From assembly GCA_905233725.1 (NCBI GenBank), contig CAJOEM010000010.1, positions 1 to 64,000 of the forward strand: a stretch of DNA of 64,000 bases, read 5' to 3'. How positions within the stretch are numbered: position 1 is the first letter of the stretch; every line of letters starts with the position of its first letter. The notes under the pieces are model-generated. The model did no database searches and had not been told where the DNA came from. It saw only the letters and a program-made list of their open reading frames with translations. Positions 18,244 to 27,119 of this stretch are shown in pieces. The position numbers and the translations under genes are program-made. The DNA comes from an uncultured Synergistales bacterium (lineage in GTDB: Bacteria > Synergistota > Synergistia > Synergistales > Aminobacteriaceae).

Positions 18244-19682
18244 GATTTGACTCGCGAATTAATATCAAATATTTCGTCGCTGTATTTTGCAGCCATTCTG
18301 AGATCGTGAGTTACGGTTATGATCGTGTGTCCGGCTGTGCGCAAATTTGACAGCAAATTCAGGATTCGTTTTTGATATACACTGTCCAAACCTGCCAACG
18401 GTTCGTCAAGAATCAGGCACTCTGGTTCAACGCTCAGAATTGACGCAATCGCTACGAGACGTTTCTCGCCGCCGGAGAGCATAATCGGGTTTCGTTCGAG
18501 AAATTCGTCAGGTAATCCAACGGCCCTCAGAGCGTGAATAATTTTCTGTTCGAGTTCTTGAGAATCATAGCCGGCATTCATCGGAGCAAAAGCTATTTCG
18601 TCATGAACTGTCTGTGCGAAAATCTGGGATTCCGGATTCTGGAACACAAGTCCGACATTCTGGCGCAATTTTTGCAATTCGGAGCCTTTGACTGGCAAAT
18701 TTTTCCCGTTATGAATTATCTCGCCGGATTGAATTTTATATAAACCGTTCAAGTGTTGAATCAGCGTAGATTTTCCCGAGCCGGTTTTGCCGATTATCGA
18801 CAGCCAAAGACCAGATTTGATATCAAGATTTACATTTTCCAGCGCGAAGACATTTTCGTTCTCAAATTTGAAGCTGAGATTCTTGATTGCGAAAAAATTC
18901 TTGTTGCTGGTTTTGCGATTTGTGTTAAATTCGGGTTTATCGCTTGGAATTTCGAAGCCAAGATTTGCAGCGTTCGTGAAAAAATCCTGAGTTGAGCTTT
19001 CCCAGATGATTTCGCCGTTTGACAGGATTATCACACGGTCTATGTCGCTGAAATTTTCCGGTTCGATTTGATGCGTAACTTGGATTATGCTTGTTCCGGA
19101 TTTGTGCAGGTCACGCAGAATTTTCTCGATTTCACGCCTGCCGTCCGGATCGATCATTGCTGTAGCCTCGTCTAGAATCAAAATTTTCACTTTCGCAGCC
19201 AATGCCCCAGCGATTGCGACACGTTGTTTTTCGCCGCCGGATAGAGCAGAAACTGGAGACGCGCGTTTGTGAGACATTGCGACCTGTTCGAGAGCCATAT
19301 CCACGCGTTCCTGAATTTCACGAGAGTCCAGCCCTTGATTTTCTGGTGAGAACGCCACATCATCTTCGACCAAAGCCGCGATTAATTGACTCTCAGGGTC
19401 TTGAAAAACCACTCCGACAGTTTTGCGAAATTCCTGCAAATCCCAGTCGAGAATATTTTTCCCGTCAATGATATATTCGCCCTCTGCCGCATCAATCAAT
19501 GCCCCGAGAATTTTCACGAGCGTAGACTTTCCTGAGCCGTTATGACCCAGAATTGCCAGACGCTCACCTTCACACAAAGAAAACGAGACGCGGTTCAACG
19601 CACGCCTCGCAAACTTTTCGTTCTTGTACTTGTAATCATACGAAAACGAGACATTTCTCGCTTCCAGAATTATTTTTTTCAC
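18240..19682 (-). CDS. ecfA: Fused energy-coupling factor ATPases EcfA1-EcfA2
   Basis: Two ABC ATPases in one 480-residue chain that power the ECF transporter. First half: Walker A GHNGSGKST (Lys52), signature LSGGEK at 147-152, Walker B LILDE with Glu172. Second half: Walker A GKTGSGKST (Lys304), signature LSGGEK at 402-407, Walker B LILDE with Glu427. The first half resembles EcfA1. The second, with GKTGSGKSTLIQHLNGL, resembles EcfA2. A linker of about 20 residues lies near 245-262. In most bacteria these are two genes. The frame is continuous, so this is a true fusion. It lies 9 bases after rplQ. Confidence 0.94.
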   Translation of the reverse strand: MKKIILEARNVSFSYDYKYKNEKFARRALNRVSFSLCEGERLAILGHNGSGKSTLVKILGALIDAAEGEYIIDGKNILDWDLQEFRKTVGVVFQDPESQLIAALVEDDVAFSPENQGLDSREIQERVDMALEQVAMSHKRASPVSALSGGEKQRVAIAGALAAKVKILILDEATAMIDPDGRREIEKILRDLHKSGTSIIQVTHQIEPENFSDIDRVIILSNGEIIWESSTQDFFTNAANLGFEIPSDKPEFNTNRKTSNKNFFAIKNLSFKFENENVFALENVNLDIKSGLWLSIIGKTGSGKSTLIQHLNGLYKIQSGEIIHNGKNLPVKGSELQKLRQNVGLVFQNPESQIFAQTVHDEIAFAPMNAGYDSQELEQKIIHALRAVGLPDEFLERNPIMLSGGEKRLVAIASILSVEPECLILDEPLAGLDSVYQKRILNLLSNLRTAGHTIITVTHDLRMAAKYSDEIFDINSRVKS

Positions 19683-19691
19683 GATTAAATA

Positions 19692-20063
19692 TTACTTGCT
19701 ATCTTCCTTGCTGACCAACTCGATGACAGCCATTTCTGAGCCGTCGCCTTTTCTTGCGCCCAACTTCACGATTCGAGTATAACCGCCCTTGTCGAAACTT
19801 GCATATTTCGGAGCGATTTCCTGGAACAATTTCGTAGCGGCAGCTTTGTGCGGCATTTTCGCGAATACGAGCCTGATGTTTTGCACGCTGGAATTTCTCG
19901 CTTTCGTGATCAATTTTTCGGCAACGCGTCGTAATTCTTTTGCTCTTGTGACAGTCGTAGTGATGCTGCCATTCAGGAACAAACTCGCAGCCATGTTTGC
20001 AAGCATCATTTTTCTGTGGCTGCCGTAGCGTCCCAGGGTTCTATGATCCATTCGATGTCTCAT
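19692..20063 (-). CDS. rplQ: 50S ribosomal protein L17
   Basis: Large-subunit protein near the exit tunnel. 123 residues, full family length. It begins MRHRMDHRTLGRYGSHRK, continues with TTTVTRAKELRRVAEKLI, and ends in the GYTRIVKLGARKGDGSEMAVIEL segment, all typical. AAGGTGAG precedes the ATG. It follows rpoA after 43 bases, the usual order in the alpha operon, and is followed by the ECF genes. Confidence 0.98.
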   Translation of the reverse strand: MRHRMDHRTLGRYGSHRKMMLANMAASLFLNGSITTTVTRAKELRRVAEKLITKARNSSVQNIRLVFAKMPHKAAATKLFQEIAPKYASFDKGGYTRIVKLGARKGDGSEMAVIELVSKEDSK

Positions 20064-20106
20064 TTATAATCTCACCTTCTTTTCTGGTTTAGTCTGTTTT
20101 AGAATA

Positions 20107-22011
20107 TTACTCTTGATTTTTCTTTGGACGACCCCGTCGTTTAGGAGCGGCTTCGGATTCTGGCTCTGATTCTGGTTCCGGATTTGGCTCTGGATTTGCA
20201 GACTCAGGCTCAGGTTCGTCGGCATCAGATTTTTTCGGACGACCGCGTTTTGATTTCTTGGCTGTCGGCTCATCGACGAGAGGTTCTTGCTCGGGAATTT
20301 CCGCCATCGGCTGAGCTTCTGGGATTTCCTGAGGCTTGTAATCGTCCATATGCGGTAATTCTTCTGCGGATTTTGCTTCAGTTCCGGATTCAGATTCTGT
20401 CGTTTGCTCGGGAGCTTTCGATTTCGAAGTTCGCTTTGATTTCGATTTCGATTTTGCTTTTAGTTCGGGCGCAGATTCAGATTCCGGCTCAGAATCCGTT
20501 TTAGCAGCTTTCGATTTTGAAGTACGTTTCGATTTCGGTTTGGCTTCGGCTTCAGGTTCAGGTTTTGATTCTGGTTCAGATTCTGCAGCTTTCGATTTTG
20601 AATTTGAAGCACGTTTCGATTTCGATTTTGCTTTCGATTCTGATTCAGGCTCTGCTTCGGCTTCAGATTCTGGTTTTGATTCTGGTCCAGATTCTGCAGC
20701 TTTCGATTTTGAATTTGAAGCACGTTTCGATTTCGGTTTTGCTTTCGATTCTGGCTCAGGCTCAGGCTCTGGCTCTGTTATTTCGACAGGCTCCTGTTCT
20801 TGAGGCTGATCCTGCGTCTGAGAGTCGGGAGCGTCGTCTCCTGATGATTCTGGCTCAAGACCCGAGTCAGGAAACGATTCGAGTTCTGATTCAGATTCGT
20901 CCGCATCGAGTGTTTCGTCAATCCCAGATTCTTCCAGCTCATCGTCATCAAGAGCGGAACTTGTGGATTTCTTACCCTCAGGTAATTTGTAACCCAGATT
21001 TTCGATTTTTGCGACGATTTCATCAAGAGATTTTTTGCCCAAATTCCGAATTTTTAACAGGTCCTCGCGGCTGAACGAGAGCAATTCTCTGACAGTTTTC
21101 ACGCCACCGCGCATCAGGCAATTTTCGCTCCTGATTGAAAGTTCGAGATCATGAATCGGTCTGTTTAGCAACGCTGTCGGGTCTGAATCGTTCTTAGATT
21201 TACTGTCTCCGGATTTGCCTTCAGGCGAAGTTTTCTCTGCAGTTTCGATATTATCTGCGATGTGAGAGAAACATTTCGCGGCAATTTCCGAGGCTTCTTT
21301 CACTGCTGCGTAGGGTTCGACTGCTCCGTTAGTCCAGACTTCGAGAACGAGTCTTTCATAATCCAGACTTTGCCCGACACGAGCTGGAGCTGTTCTGTAA
21401 TTTACCCTGCGAACCGGTGAAAATATCGCGTCCGTCAAAATTGCTTCGACTGGCAGAGAAGAATTTCGTTCACGCTCAGAAGGCAGATAAGCCGCGCCCT
21501 GTTCGACGTAAATGTCCATCGTGAAATGCGCGCTCTCTTCAAGCGTACACAAAACTCCGTTGCCAGTGAATTCAAAATCAGCGTCCTTTGGCATATCGGC
21601 AGCCGTGATAACTCCGGGATTGACATCTCTGGTGAAAAAGTCCTTGGGTAATTTGTCCGTATCGAGCGTTACGATCTTGAATTTTGACTTCGGCGGAAAT
21701 TCGTTTATGACTTTGACCGGAATATGCTTAAGATTTATTAATATCTCGATCACGTCCTCGCGAACTCCTGGTATAGTCGTAAATTCGTGAAGTATGCCGT
21801 CGATTTTCACAGCCGTGACAGCCGCGCCCCTGATTGACGAGAGCAGCAGTCGTCTCAGAGCGTTTCCAATCGTGTCAGCATAGCCGCGACTCAATGGCTC
21901 AAAGACAAATCTGCCGAACGTCTCTGCGGAATTTTCCAGATCAATTTCACCGTTGAAATCTACTGAAGTCTCCTCGGTTTCCTTGAAAACTCTAAAGCTG
22001 GTATTATCCAA
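20107..22011 (-). CDS. rpoA: RNA polymerase alpha subunit with a long Lys/Ser-repeat, AT-hook tail
   Basis: Alpha subunit of RNA polymerase. It nucleates core assembly (N-terminal domain) and touches promoter UP elements and activators (C-terminal domain). Residues 1-250 are a normal alpha-NTD (FEPLSRGYADTIGNALRRLLLSS). Residues 280-345 are a normal alpha-CTD (LSIRSENCL...LGKKSLDEI). Usual proteins stop soon after; this one continues for about 290 residues. Residues 350-425 are acidic. At 425-535 there are four basic KSKR-A/T-S-type repeats separated by Glu/Pro/Ser stretches. Residues 540-582 are an acidic linker, then two AT-hook cores RGRP at 589-592 and 626-629, each flanked by Lys or Arg. 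The frame is continuous with no stop, and rplQ follows 43 bases later. Confidence 0.96.
   Translation of the reverse strand: MDNTSFRVFKETEETSVDFNGEIDLENSAETFGRFVFEPLSRGYADTIGNALRRLLLSSIRGAAVTAVKIDGILHEFTTIPGVREDVIEILINLKHIPVKVINEFPPKSKFKIVTLDTDKLPKDFFTRDVNPGVITAADMPKDADFEFTGNGVLCTLEESAHFTMDIYVEQGAAYLPSERERNSSLPVEAILTDAIFSPVRRVNYRTAPARVGQSLDYERLVLEVWTNGAVEPYAAVKEASEIAAKCFSHIADNIETAEKTSPEGKSGDSKSKNDSDPTALLNRPIHDLELSIRSENCLMRGGVKTVRELLSFSREDLLKIRNLGKKSLDEIVAKIENLGYKLPEGKKSTSSALDDDELEESGIDETLDADESESELESFPDSGLEPESSGDDAPDSQTQDQPQEQEPVEITEPEPEPEPESKAKPKSKRASNSKSKAAESGPESKPESEAEAEPESESKAKSKSKRASNSKSKAAESEPESKPEPEAEAKPKSKRTSKSKAAKTDSEPESESAPELKAKSKSKSKRTSKSKAPEQTTESESGTEAKSAEELPHMDDYKPQEIPEAQPMAEIPEQEPLVDEPTAKKSKRGRPKKSDADEPEPESANPEPNPEPESEPESEAAPKRRGRPKKNQE
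20398..20733 (-). repeat. Imperfect repeats coding KSKR[A/T]S(NSK)SKA in the rpoA tail
   Basis: Four copies of a basic unit (near residues 427, 464, 492 and 524) alternate with Glu/Pro/Ser spacers. The first two units share a nearly identical stretch of about 45 bases, which suggests recent duplication by slippage or recombination. Confidence 0.8.
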
Positions 22012-22034
22012 ATAGATTCCCCCAGTCTTAATAT

Positions 22035-22433
22035 TTACACTCTTCTGCGCTTTGGTGGACGACAGCCGTTGTGCGGGATCGGTGTTGCGTCCTTAATCAA
22101 ATTTATCTGCAAGCCAGCCGCCTGCAAAGATCTAATTGCACTTTCACGTCCTGGTCCCGGACCTTTTACGATAACGTCGATTTCTTTAACGCCCTGATCA
22201 GCTGCACCTTTTGCGACTTGTTGAGCTGCTATTTGTGCTGCGAACGGTGTTGATTTACGCGTGCCTTTGAAGCCGACATTGCCGCCGCTTGCCCAGGTCA
22301 GGATATTTCCAGCCTTGTCCGAAATGCACATGATCGTGTTATTAAAAGTCGAGTAAATATGCGCGACTCCGTAGTTAATATTTTTCTTTTCACGACGTTT
22401 TGTGCGACGCTGCTGAGTAGTTCTCTTAGCCAT
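22035..22433 (-). CDS. rpsK: 30S ribosomal protein S11
   Basis: Platform protein of the small subunit, close to the Shine-Dalgarno helix. 132 residues. Family landmarks: [44 protein letters not shown], and the end [14 protein letters not shown]. It sits between rpsM and rpoA. The gap to rpoA is only 23 bases, so rpsD, which lies here in many bacteria, is absent from this position. Confidence 0.98.
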   Translation of the reverse strand: MAKRTTQQRRTKRREKKNINYGVAHIYSTFNNTIMCISDKAGNILTWASGGNVGFKGTRKSTPFAAQIAAQQVAKGAADQGVKEIDVIVKGPGPGRESAIRSLQAAGLQINLIKDATPIPHNGCRPPKRRRV

Positions 22434-22463
22434 GCTTTTTCACCCCTTTACTTCGCGTCATTC

Positions 22464-22841
22464 TTACTTGGTCGCAACTTTCTTGTTAGCGATCGTCTTA
22501 CGAGGCCCTTTACGAGTTCTCGCGTTAGTTTTCGTGCGCTGACCTCTGACGGGAAGTCCGAGCCTGTGTCTGAGTCCACGATAGCAGCCGATGTCGATTA
22601 AGCGTTTAATATTCATGGAAATCTCACGTCTTAAATCGCCCTCGACTTTGTAATTATCCTCGATTTCACGGCGCAATTTCTGAGCGTCTGATTCTTCGAG
22701 ATCTTTCACGCGAACATCTGGATTGACTCCGGTTTTCGCCAAAATATTCTGGCTGGTCTTCAAGCCGATGCCGAAAATATACGTCAACGCGATCTCAATG
22801 CGCTTCTCACGGGGCAAATCTACTCCTGCGATTCTTGCCAT
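22464..22841 (-). CDS. rpsM: 30S ribosomal protein S13
   Basis: Head protein of the small subunit that contacts P-site tRNA and L5. 125 residues. It begins [21 protein letters not shown], with the GIG motif region [13 protein letters not shown], then [31 protein letters not shown] split over its end, all standard. It follows rpmJ after 10 bases and is followed by rpsK, the alpha operon order. Confidence 0.98.
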   Translation of the reverse strand: MARIAGVDLPREKRIEIALTYIFGIGLKTSQNILAKTGVNPDVRVKDLEESDAQKLRREIEDNYKVEGDLRREISMNIKRLIDIGCYRGLRHRLGLPVRGQRTKTNARTRKGPRKTIANKKVATK

Positions 22842-22851
22842 TTTTTACAAA

Positions 22852-22977
22852 CTACCTCCTGACACCCTGTCTTTGTTTATGTCTTGGATTACGAGAGCAG
22901 ATTATGTGTACGACACCGTGTCGCCTGACAACTCTGCAAAACTCACAAATCGGTTTAACCGACGGTCTTACTTTCAT
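22852..22977 (-). CDS. rpmJ: 50S ribosomal protein L36 (zinc form)
   Basis: A 41-codon gene read from ATG 22977 to TAG at 22852. It starts [19 protein letters not shown] and ends HKQRQGVRR, slightly longer than the common 37-38 residues. The zinc ligands Cys11, Cys14, Cys27 and His33 are present, so this is the zinc-binding C+ type. It lies between infA and rpsM as in most bacteria. Confidence 0.96.
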   Translation of the reverse strand: MKVRPSVKPICEFCRVVRRHGVVHIICSRNPRHKQRQGVRR

Positions 22978-23018
22978 GATTTGTATCACTCCTAATTAAT
23001 AATGCGATTACTTATAAA

Positions 23019-23264
23019 TTACTTGTAACGGTAAATTATCCTGCCTCTTGTTAGATCATACGGAGAAATCTCGACCAGAACTTTGTCGCCGGGAAGAATC
23101 CTGATGAAGTGCATTCGCATTTTGCCGCTGACGTGTGCCAGGATTCTATGGCCGTTCTCGAGATCGACCCGGAACATAGCGTTTGGCAACGGTTCAGCAA
23201 TAACGCCTTTTGCTTCGATTACGTCTTCTTTGCCGGTTTTGCCTGAGTTATTATTTACTGCCAT
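23019..23264 (-). CDS. infA: Translation initiation factor IF-1
   Basis: S1-fold factor that binds the ribosomal A site during initiation. 81 residues. The core [28 protein letters not shown] and the end [15 protein letters not shown] are typical. About ten extra residues ([10 protein letters not shown]) precede the usual start. The ATG overlaps the last codons of map by 10 bases, which favours it and suggests translational coupling. rpmJ follows after 41 bases. Confidence 0.96.
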   Translation of the reverse strand: MAVNNNSGKTGKEDVIEAKGVIAEPLPNAMFRVDLENGHRILAHVSGKMRMHFIRILPGDKVLVEISPYDLTRGRIIYRYK

Positions 23265-24025
23265 GGTGTCAAAACCTCCGCGTGATCTTCGTAAATTGCG
23301 ACAGTTCTCTCGAAGTGCGCTGCGTCAGAGCCATCTTTCGTCAAGACCGTCCAGCCGTTTGGTGCGACTTTCACGTCATATTTTCCCGACGTAATCATCG
23401 GTTCGATTGCGATTGTCATACCTGCTCTCAGCGTCATGCCGGAATGAGCTGCACCGAAATTCGGAACTTGTGGCGACTCGTGCATTTTCTTGCCGATTCC
23501 ATGACCGGTGTAATCGCGAACAACTCCGCAATGATTTTTCTCGGCGTAATTCTGAACAGCAAAGCCAATATCACCAAGCGTATTTTTCGCAACAGCCGCG
23601 TTAATAGCAAGTTCAAGTGATTTTTGCGTCACGTCCAGCAAATTTCTGCGCTCTTGATTTATTTCGCCAACCGGATACGTGCAAGCTGCATCACCGCAAT
23701 AGCCATTCAAGACAACGCCGACATCAATGCTAATAATATCGCCCTCTTGCAAAAAGCGATTCGAATCCGGGATTCCGTGAACTACCTCGTCATTAATCGA
23801 CGCACAAATCGACGCAGGAAACGGTGTCATTTCGCGACTTGGCCTGTAATTCTTGAATGCCGGGATCGCGTTATTCCTGCGAATGAAATCTTCGGCTATG
23901 ACATCAAGTTCGAGTGTCGAAATTCCCGGGCGAATTTTCTCGCGCATGAGATCAAGAACGTCCGCCGTCAATTTACCCGCAGCTCTCATCAAGTTCAGTT
24001 CGTTCTGAGTTTTAATTTTTATCAT
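23255..24025 (-). CDS. map: Methionine aminopeptidase, type I
   Basis: Removes the initiator Met from nascent proteins. 256 residues. The five metal ligands of the pita-bread fold are in place: Asp101 (SIDVGV), Asp112 (YCGDAA), His175 (TGHGIG), Glu208 (AIEP) and Glu239 (HFERT). His83 in VVHGIP is the substrate-binding His. No N-terminal zinc finger or extension is present, as expected for the bacterial short form. It lies between adk and infA in the spc operon arrangement. Confidence 0.97.
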   Translation of the reverse strand: MIKIKTQNELNLMRAAGKLTADVLDLMREKIRPGISTLELDVIAEDFIRRNNAIPAFKNYRPSREMTPFPASICASINDEVVHGIPDSNRFLQEGDIISIDVGVVLNGYCGDAACTYPVGEINQERRNLLDVTQKSLELAINAAVAKNTLGDIGFAVQNYAEKNHCGVVRDYTGHGIGKKMHESPQVPNFGAAHSGMTLRAGMTIAIEPMITSGKYDVKVAPNGWTVLTKDGSDAAHFERTVAIYEDHAEVLTPWQ

Positions 24026-24037
24026 GTTATTTTATTA

Positions 24038-24667
24038 CTAGCTCAAATGACTCAAATGAACCGAAACTCTCTCGAAAATTTCTTCCGGTGAACCAGAAGC
24101 AGCTATCTCGTGCAGGATATTTTTCCCGGCGTAATACTCAAGCAGCGACTTGTTATTCACGTGGAAAATCGCAAGACGATTCCTGATCGTATTCTCGTTG
24201 TCGTCATCGCGTTTATACATCTCGCCACCGCACGCCGGACATGAATCGAACTCCCCGTTGAAGATTTTTCCGCAAGATTTGCACGTCAAGCGCTTTGATA
24301 ATCTCGCAATAATTTCCTGATCCGGGACTGCGAAATAAAACACGGCACTCAACGGTCGAGAATTTTTGCTCAAGTACTCGTCAAGAAATTCCGCCTGTTC
24401 AAACGTTCTCGGGAATCCGTCCAACATGAAGCTTGCGTCGCCGATTTCATCAAGTTTGCCAGCCAGCATGTTATTAATCACTTCGTCCGGAACTAATTGC
24501 CCGGCATCCATGAATTTTTTCGCTTCAAGCCCGAGTTGTGTGTGATTTTTCACGTTCTCCCGCAAAATATCGCCCGTCGAAATGTGAACGACATTGTGCT
24601 TGCTCTTAATCAATCCGCCCTGTGTACCTTTGCCTGAACCCGGCGCACCTAATAATACAAGACGCAT
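24038..24667 (-). CDS. adk: Adenylate kinase, zinc-lid long form
   Basis: Interconverts AMP, ADP and ATP in the cytoplasm. 209 residues. P-loop GAPGSGKGT at residues 7-15, AMP-binding STGDILRE (30-37) and LDGFPRT (82-88). The lid has four Cys at 129, 132, 143 and 146 in CKSCG and CPACGG, the structural zinc site common in Gram-positive and thermophilic bacteria. It lies 4 bases after secY. Confidence 0.97.
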   Translation of the reverse strand: MRLVLLGAPGSGKGTQGGLIKSKHNVVHISTGDILRENVKNHTQLGLEAKKFMDAGQLVPDEVINNMLAGKLDEIGDASFMLDGFPRTFEQAEFLDEYLSKNSRPLSAVFYFAVPDQEIIARLSKRLTCKSCGKIFNGEFDSCPACGGEMYKRDDDNENTIRNRLAIFHVNNKSLLEYYAGKNILHEIAASGSPEEIFERVSVHLSHLS

Positions 24668-24671
24668 GTTC

Positions 24672-25970
24672 TTAACCTCTCAAGAGTCCGCGTGAATGAC
24701 CGGATTTCTTGAGTATCCCGTCATAATTTCGCATCAATAACTGCGCTTCGACCTGCTGCACCGTGTCCATTGCGACACCGACAACGATCAAAACCGCCGT
24801 GCCACCGAAATAGAACGAATTTACGCCCAAAACCGATGACATTACATTCGGGATCAACGCAACGATTGCCAGGAAAACGCCGCCAGCAAGTGTGATTCGC
24901 TCCATTACGCGTGTTATGTAATCCGAAGTTGGCTGCCCGGGTCTGATTCCCAGAATAAAGCCGCCGTATTTCTTCATGTTGTTCGCAATATCCGTCGGGT
25001 TAAACACAACTGCCGTGTAGAAATACGAGAAAAATATTATCAGCGCAACGTAACAAATCAAATAGAAAAAGCTATTCGGCGCGAAAATATCACGAACAAC
25101 TCTGGCGAACGCATTGTCAACGAAATAATTTGCGATCGTGTACGGGAAAATCAGCAGCGAACTCGCGAAGATAATCGGGATAACTCCGGACTGATTCACC
25201 TTCAACGGAATGAACGTGCTCTGACCGCCGTAGACTTTGTTCCCGACAACGCGCTTTGCGTACTGAACCGGTAATCTGCGCTGACCTTCCTGAAGCATAA
25301 TACAGCCCGCGACGACTACGACCATCAAGACAAGGCCGATTAACAACGCGATGAAATTCAACTGTCCGATGCTGACCATTGAGATCGTCTGAATAATTGC
25401 TTCAGGGATTCTCGCGACAATTCCTGCGAAGATCAAAAGCGAAATTCCGTTGCCGATTCCATGATCCGTCAATTCCTCGCCGAGCCACATAACTGCCATC
25501 GAACCAGCCACAAGCGTAATCACGACGAGCAGCCAGTTCAAGAAGCCGCCAAGCATAATCCCGTTGCTGCCGAGCCACGCCGTCATGCCTATAGATTGCA
25601 CAAGCGCGAAAATCACAGCACCGTAACGCGTCCACTGAACGATTTTTTTCTGACCATCGGTTGAATCCTTCTGCATTTTTTCCAGGAACGGAAAGATTAC
25701 GACCAAGAGCTGCATTACGATACTTGAGTTAATATACGGAGCAACTCCGAGAGAGAAAATTCCCAAGCGGCTTAACGCTCCACCCGAGAACACATTCAGG
25801 AAATCAAGAACTCCATTTGTCTCCTTGAAAATTCCAGCAAGTGCAGCACGGTCAATGCCCGGAGTCGGAATATACGCCCCGAGCCTGAATATGAACAAAA
25901 TCGCGATTGTGAAAAAAATTCTGCGCTTCAAGTCAGGAAGCCTGAAAATGTCTCCTAATGACCCGAACAC
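24672..25970 (-). CDS. secY: Protein translocase subunit SecY
   Basis: Central channel of the Sec translocon. 432 residues with ten predicted membrane helices. It begins MFGSLGDIFRLPDLKRRI and has GAYIPTPGIDRAAL. The periplasmic plug segment near NVFSGGALSRLGIFSLGVAPYI, the QEGQRRLPVQYA loop and the GIRPGQPTSDYI loop that meet the ribosome and SecA are clear. It lies 2 bases after rplO and just before adk. Confidence 0.98.
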   Translation of the reverse strand: MFGSLGDIFRLPDLKRRIFFTIAILFIFRLGAYIPTPGIDRAALAGIFKETNGVLDFLNVFSGGALSRLGIFSLGVAPYINSSIVMQLLVVIFPFLEKMQKDSTDGQKKIVQWTRYGAVIFALVQSIGMTAWLGSNGIMLGGFLNWLLVVITLVAGSMAVMWLGEELTDHGIGNGISLLIFAGIVARIPEAIIQTISMVSIGQLNFIALLIGLVLMVVVVAGCIMLQEGQRRLPVQYAKRVVGNKVYGGQSTFIPLKVNQSGVIPIIFASSLLIFPYTIANYFVDNAFARVVRDIFAPNSFFYLICYVALIIFFSYFYTAVVFNPTDIANNMKKYGGFILGIRPGQPTSDYITRVMERITLAGGVFLAIVALIPNVMSSVLGVNSFYFGGTAVLIVVGVAMDTVQQVEAQLLMRNYDGILKKSGHSRGLLRG

Positions 25971-25972
25971 TG

Positions 25973-26425
25973 TTAAGCCTCCGTATTCGCGCTGCCACCC
26001 GCAGCCTGAATCTTCGAGATTGCGCCCTTGCTGAACGCATTAGCAGTAATTTTAAAAGCCTTCGAAAGCTCGCCGTCGCCCAAAATTTTCACGGGTTTAT
26101 CAAGATCATGAATCAATCTTGCGTCGAATAATTCTTGAGCCTTGATTTCTGCACCGGACTCGAATTTTTTCTCAAGCATGTCGAGATTCACAATCTGGAA
26201 AACTTTTGCAAATCTTGCGTTATTAAAGCCACGTTTGGGAGTTCTGCGCGTCAACGGCATCTGACCGCCCTCAAATCCCGGACGAACGCCACCGCCTGCA
26301 CGCGCTTTGTCACCCTTGTGACCTTTTCCCGAAGTCTTGCCCTTACCTGAGCCGGGACCCTGACCCAGACGCTTTGATTTATGAGTCGAGCCTTCAGACG
26401 GGTGAAGATCGTGTAAATTTATCAT
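25973..26425 (-). CDS. rplO: 50S ribosomal protein L15
   Basis: Large-subunit assembly protein. 150 residues. MINLHDLHPSEGSTHKSKRLGQGPGSGKGKTSGKGHKG with its long basic glycine-rich extension at the start, then RRTPKRGFNN, and a globular C-terminus with VKILGDGELSKAF. The start lies directly after the rpmD stop codon, so the two are probably translated in a coupled way. Confidence 0.98.
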   Translation of the reverse strand: MINLHDLHPSEGSTHKSKRLGQGPGSGKGKTSGKGHKGDKARAGGGVRPGFEGGQMPLTRRTPKRGFNNARFAKVFQIVNLDMLEKKFESGAEIKAQELFDARLIHDLDKPVKILGDGELSKAFKITANAFSKGAISKIQAAGGSANTEA

Positions 26426-26608
26426 TTATTCGCTAACCTCCCACTTGACCAAATGTTTCACACTATTCAACATTCCCATGACTTGAGGTGTTGCTTCGTG
26501 TTCGACTTTGGAATTTAATTTCTTGAAGCCCAATGCTTTAATCGTGCGCTTTTGACGAAGCGGGAAGGCTATTGCGCTTTTAACCCACGTTGCTTTTACT
26601 TTAGGCAT
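26426..26608 (-). CDS. rpmD: 50S ribosomal protein L30
   Basis: Small bacterial-type L30. 60 residues: a starting beta strand [13 protein letters not shown], then KRTIKALGFKKLNSKV, and GMLNSVKHLVKWEV at the end. It overlaps the last 8 bases of rpsE and directly abuts rplO. The family is firm from sequence pattern and place between rpsE and rplO. Confidence 0.96.
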   Translation of the reverse strand: MPKVKATWVKSAIAFPLRQKRTIKALGFKKLNSKVEHEATPQVMGMLNSVKHLVKWEVSE

Positions 26609-27119
26609 TTGTACCAGCCTCCTGAGCTATGTGTTCATTTGCGAGACCTCTGAGCTTCATGATCTCGGATTTTGTGCGCGTCATTTTAATAGCCTCAAGT
26701 GTTGCATGAGCTACGTTAATTGCGTTCGACGTTCTGCCCGTGACTTTTGTGACGACGTCTTTGACACCGCCGAGTTCCATGATTGCGCGGACAACACCGC
26801 CAGCGATAACACCGGTTCCAGCGGGTGACGGCTTCAACAGAACTCTTGCAGCTCCGAACTCACCGACGACTGGGTGCGGGATCGTATCTCCGTCATGTTT
26901 GACCTGAATGAGATTCTTGCTTGCCTTGTCAATTCCCTTACGAACTGCCTCAGCAATTTCCTTCGCCTTGCCAATCGCGATCCCGACGCAATTCTGACCG
27001 TCACCAACAACGACCAGAACTGCGAACTTGAATCTTTTGCCGCCCTTGACGACTTTGGAAACACGATTTATAGCAACGACGCGCTCCTCGAATTTGACAT
27101 CTTGAACAGCTGCTACCAA
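26601..27119 (-). CDS. rpsE: 30S ribosomal protein S5
   Basis: Small-subunit protein at the decoding and mRNA-entry region. 172 residues. Landmarks: [36 protein letters not shown], then [15 protein letters not shown] with the conserved loop. The TTG start at 27119 lies right next to the rplR stop codon, so translation is likely coupled. It overlaps rpmD by 8 bases. Confidence 0.97.
   Translation of the reverse strand: MVAAVQDVKFEERVVAINRVSKVVKGGKRFKFAVLVVVGDGQNCVGIAIGKAKEIAEAVRKGIDKASKNLIQVKHDGDTIPHPVVGEFGAARVLLKPSPAGTGVIAGGVVRAIMELGGVKDVVTKVTGRTSNAINVAHATLEAIKMTRTKSEIMKLRGLANEHIAQEAGTNA

Noticed and set aside
20398-20733. Possible CRISPR-like or tandem DNA array
   Set aside because: The repeats are in frame, code for a regular protein pattern, and have no constant repeat with unique spacers.
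20517-21074. Plus-strand frame of 185 codons opposite rpoA
   Set aside because: It is a low-complexity shadow of the Lys/Ser/Glu repeats in the rpoA tail and alpha-CTD.
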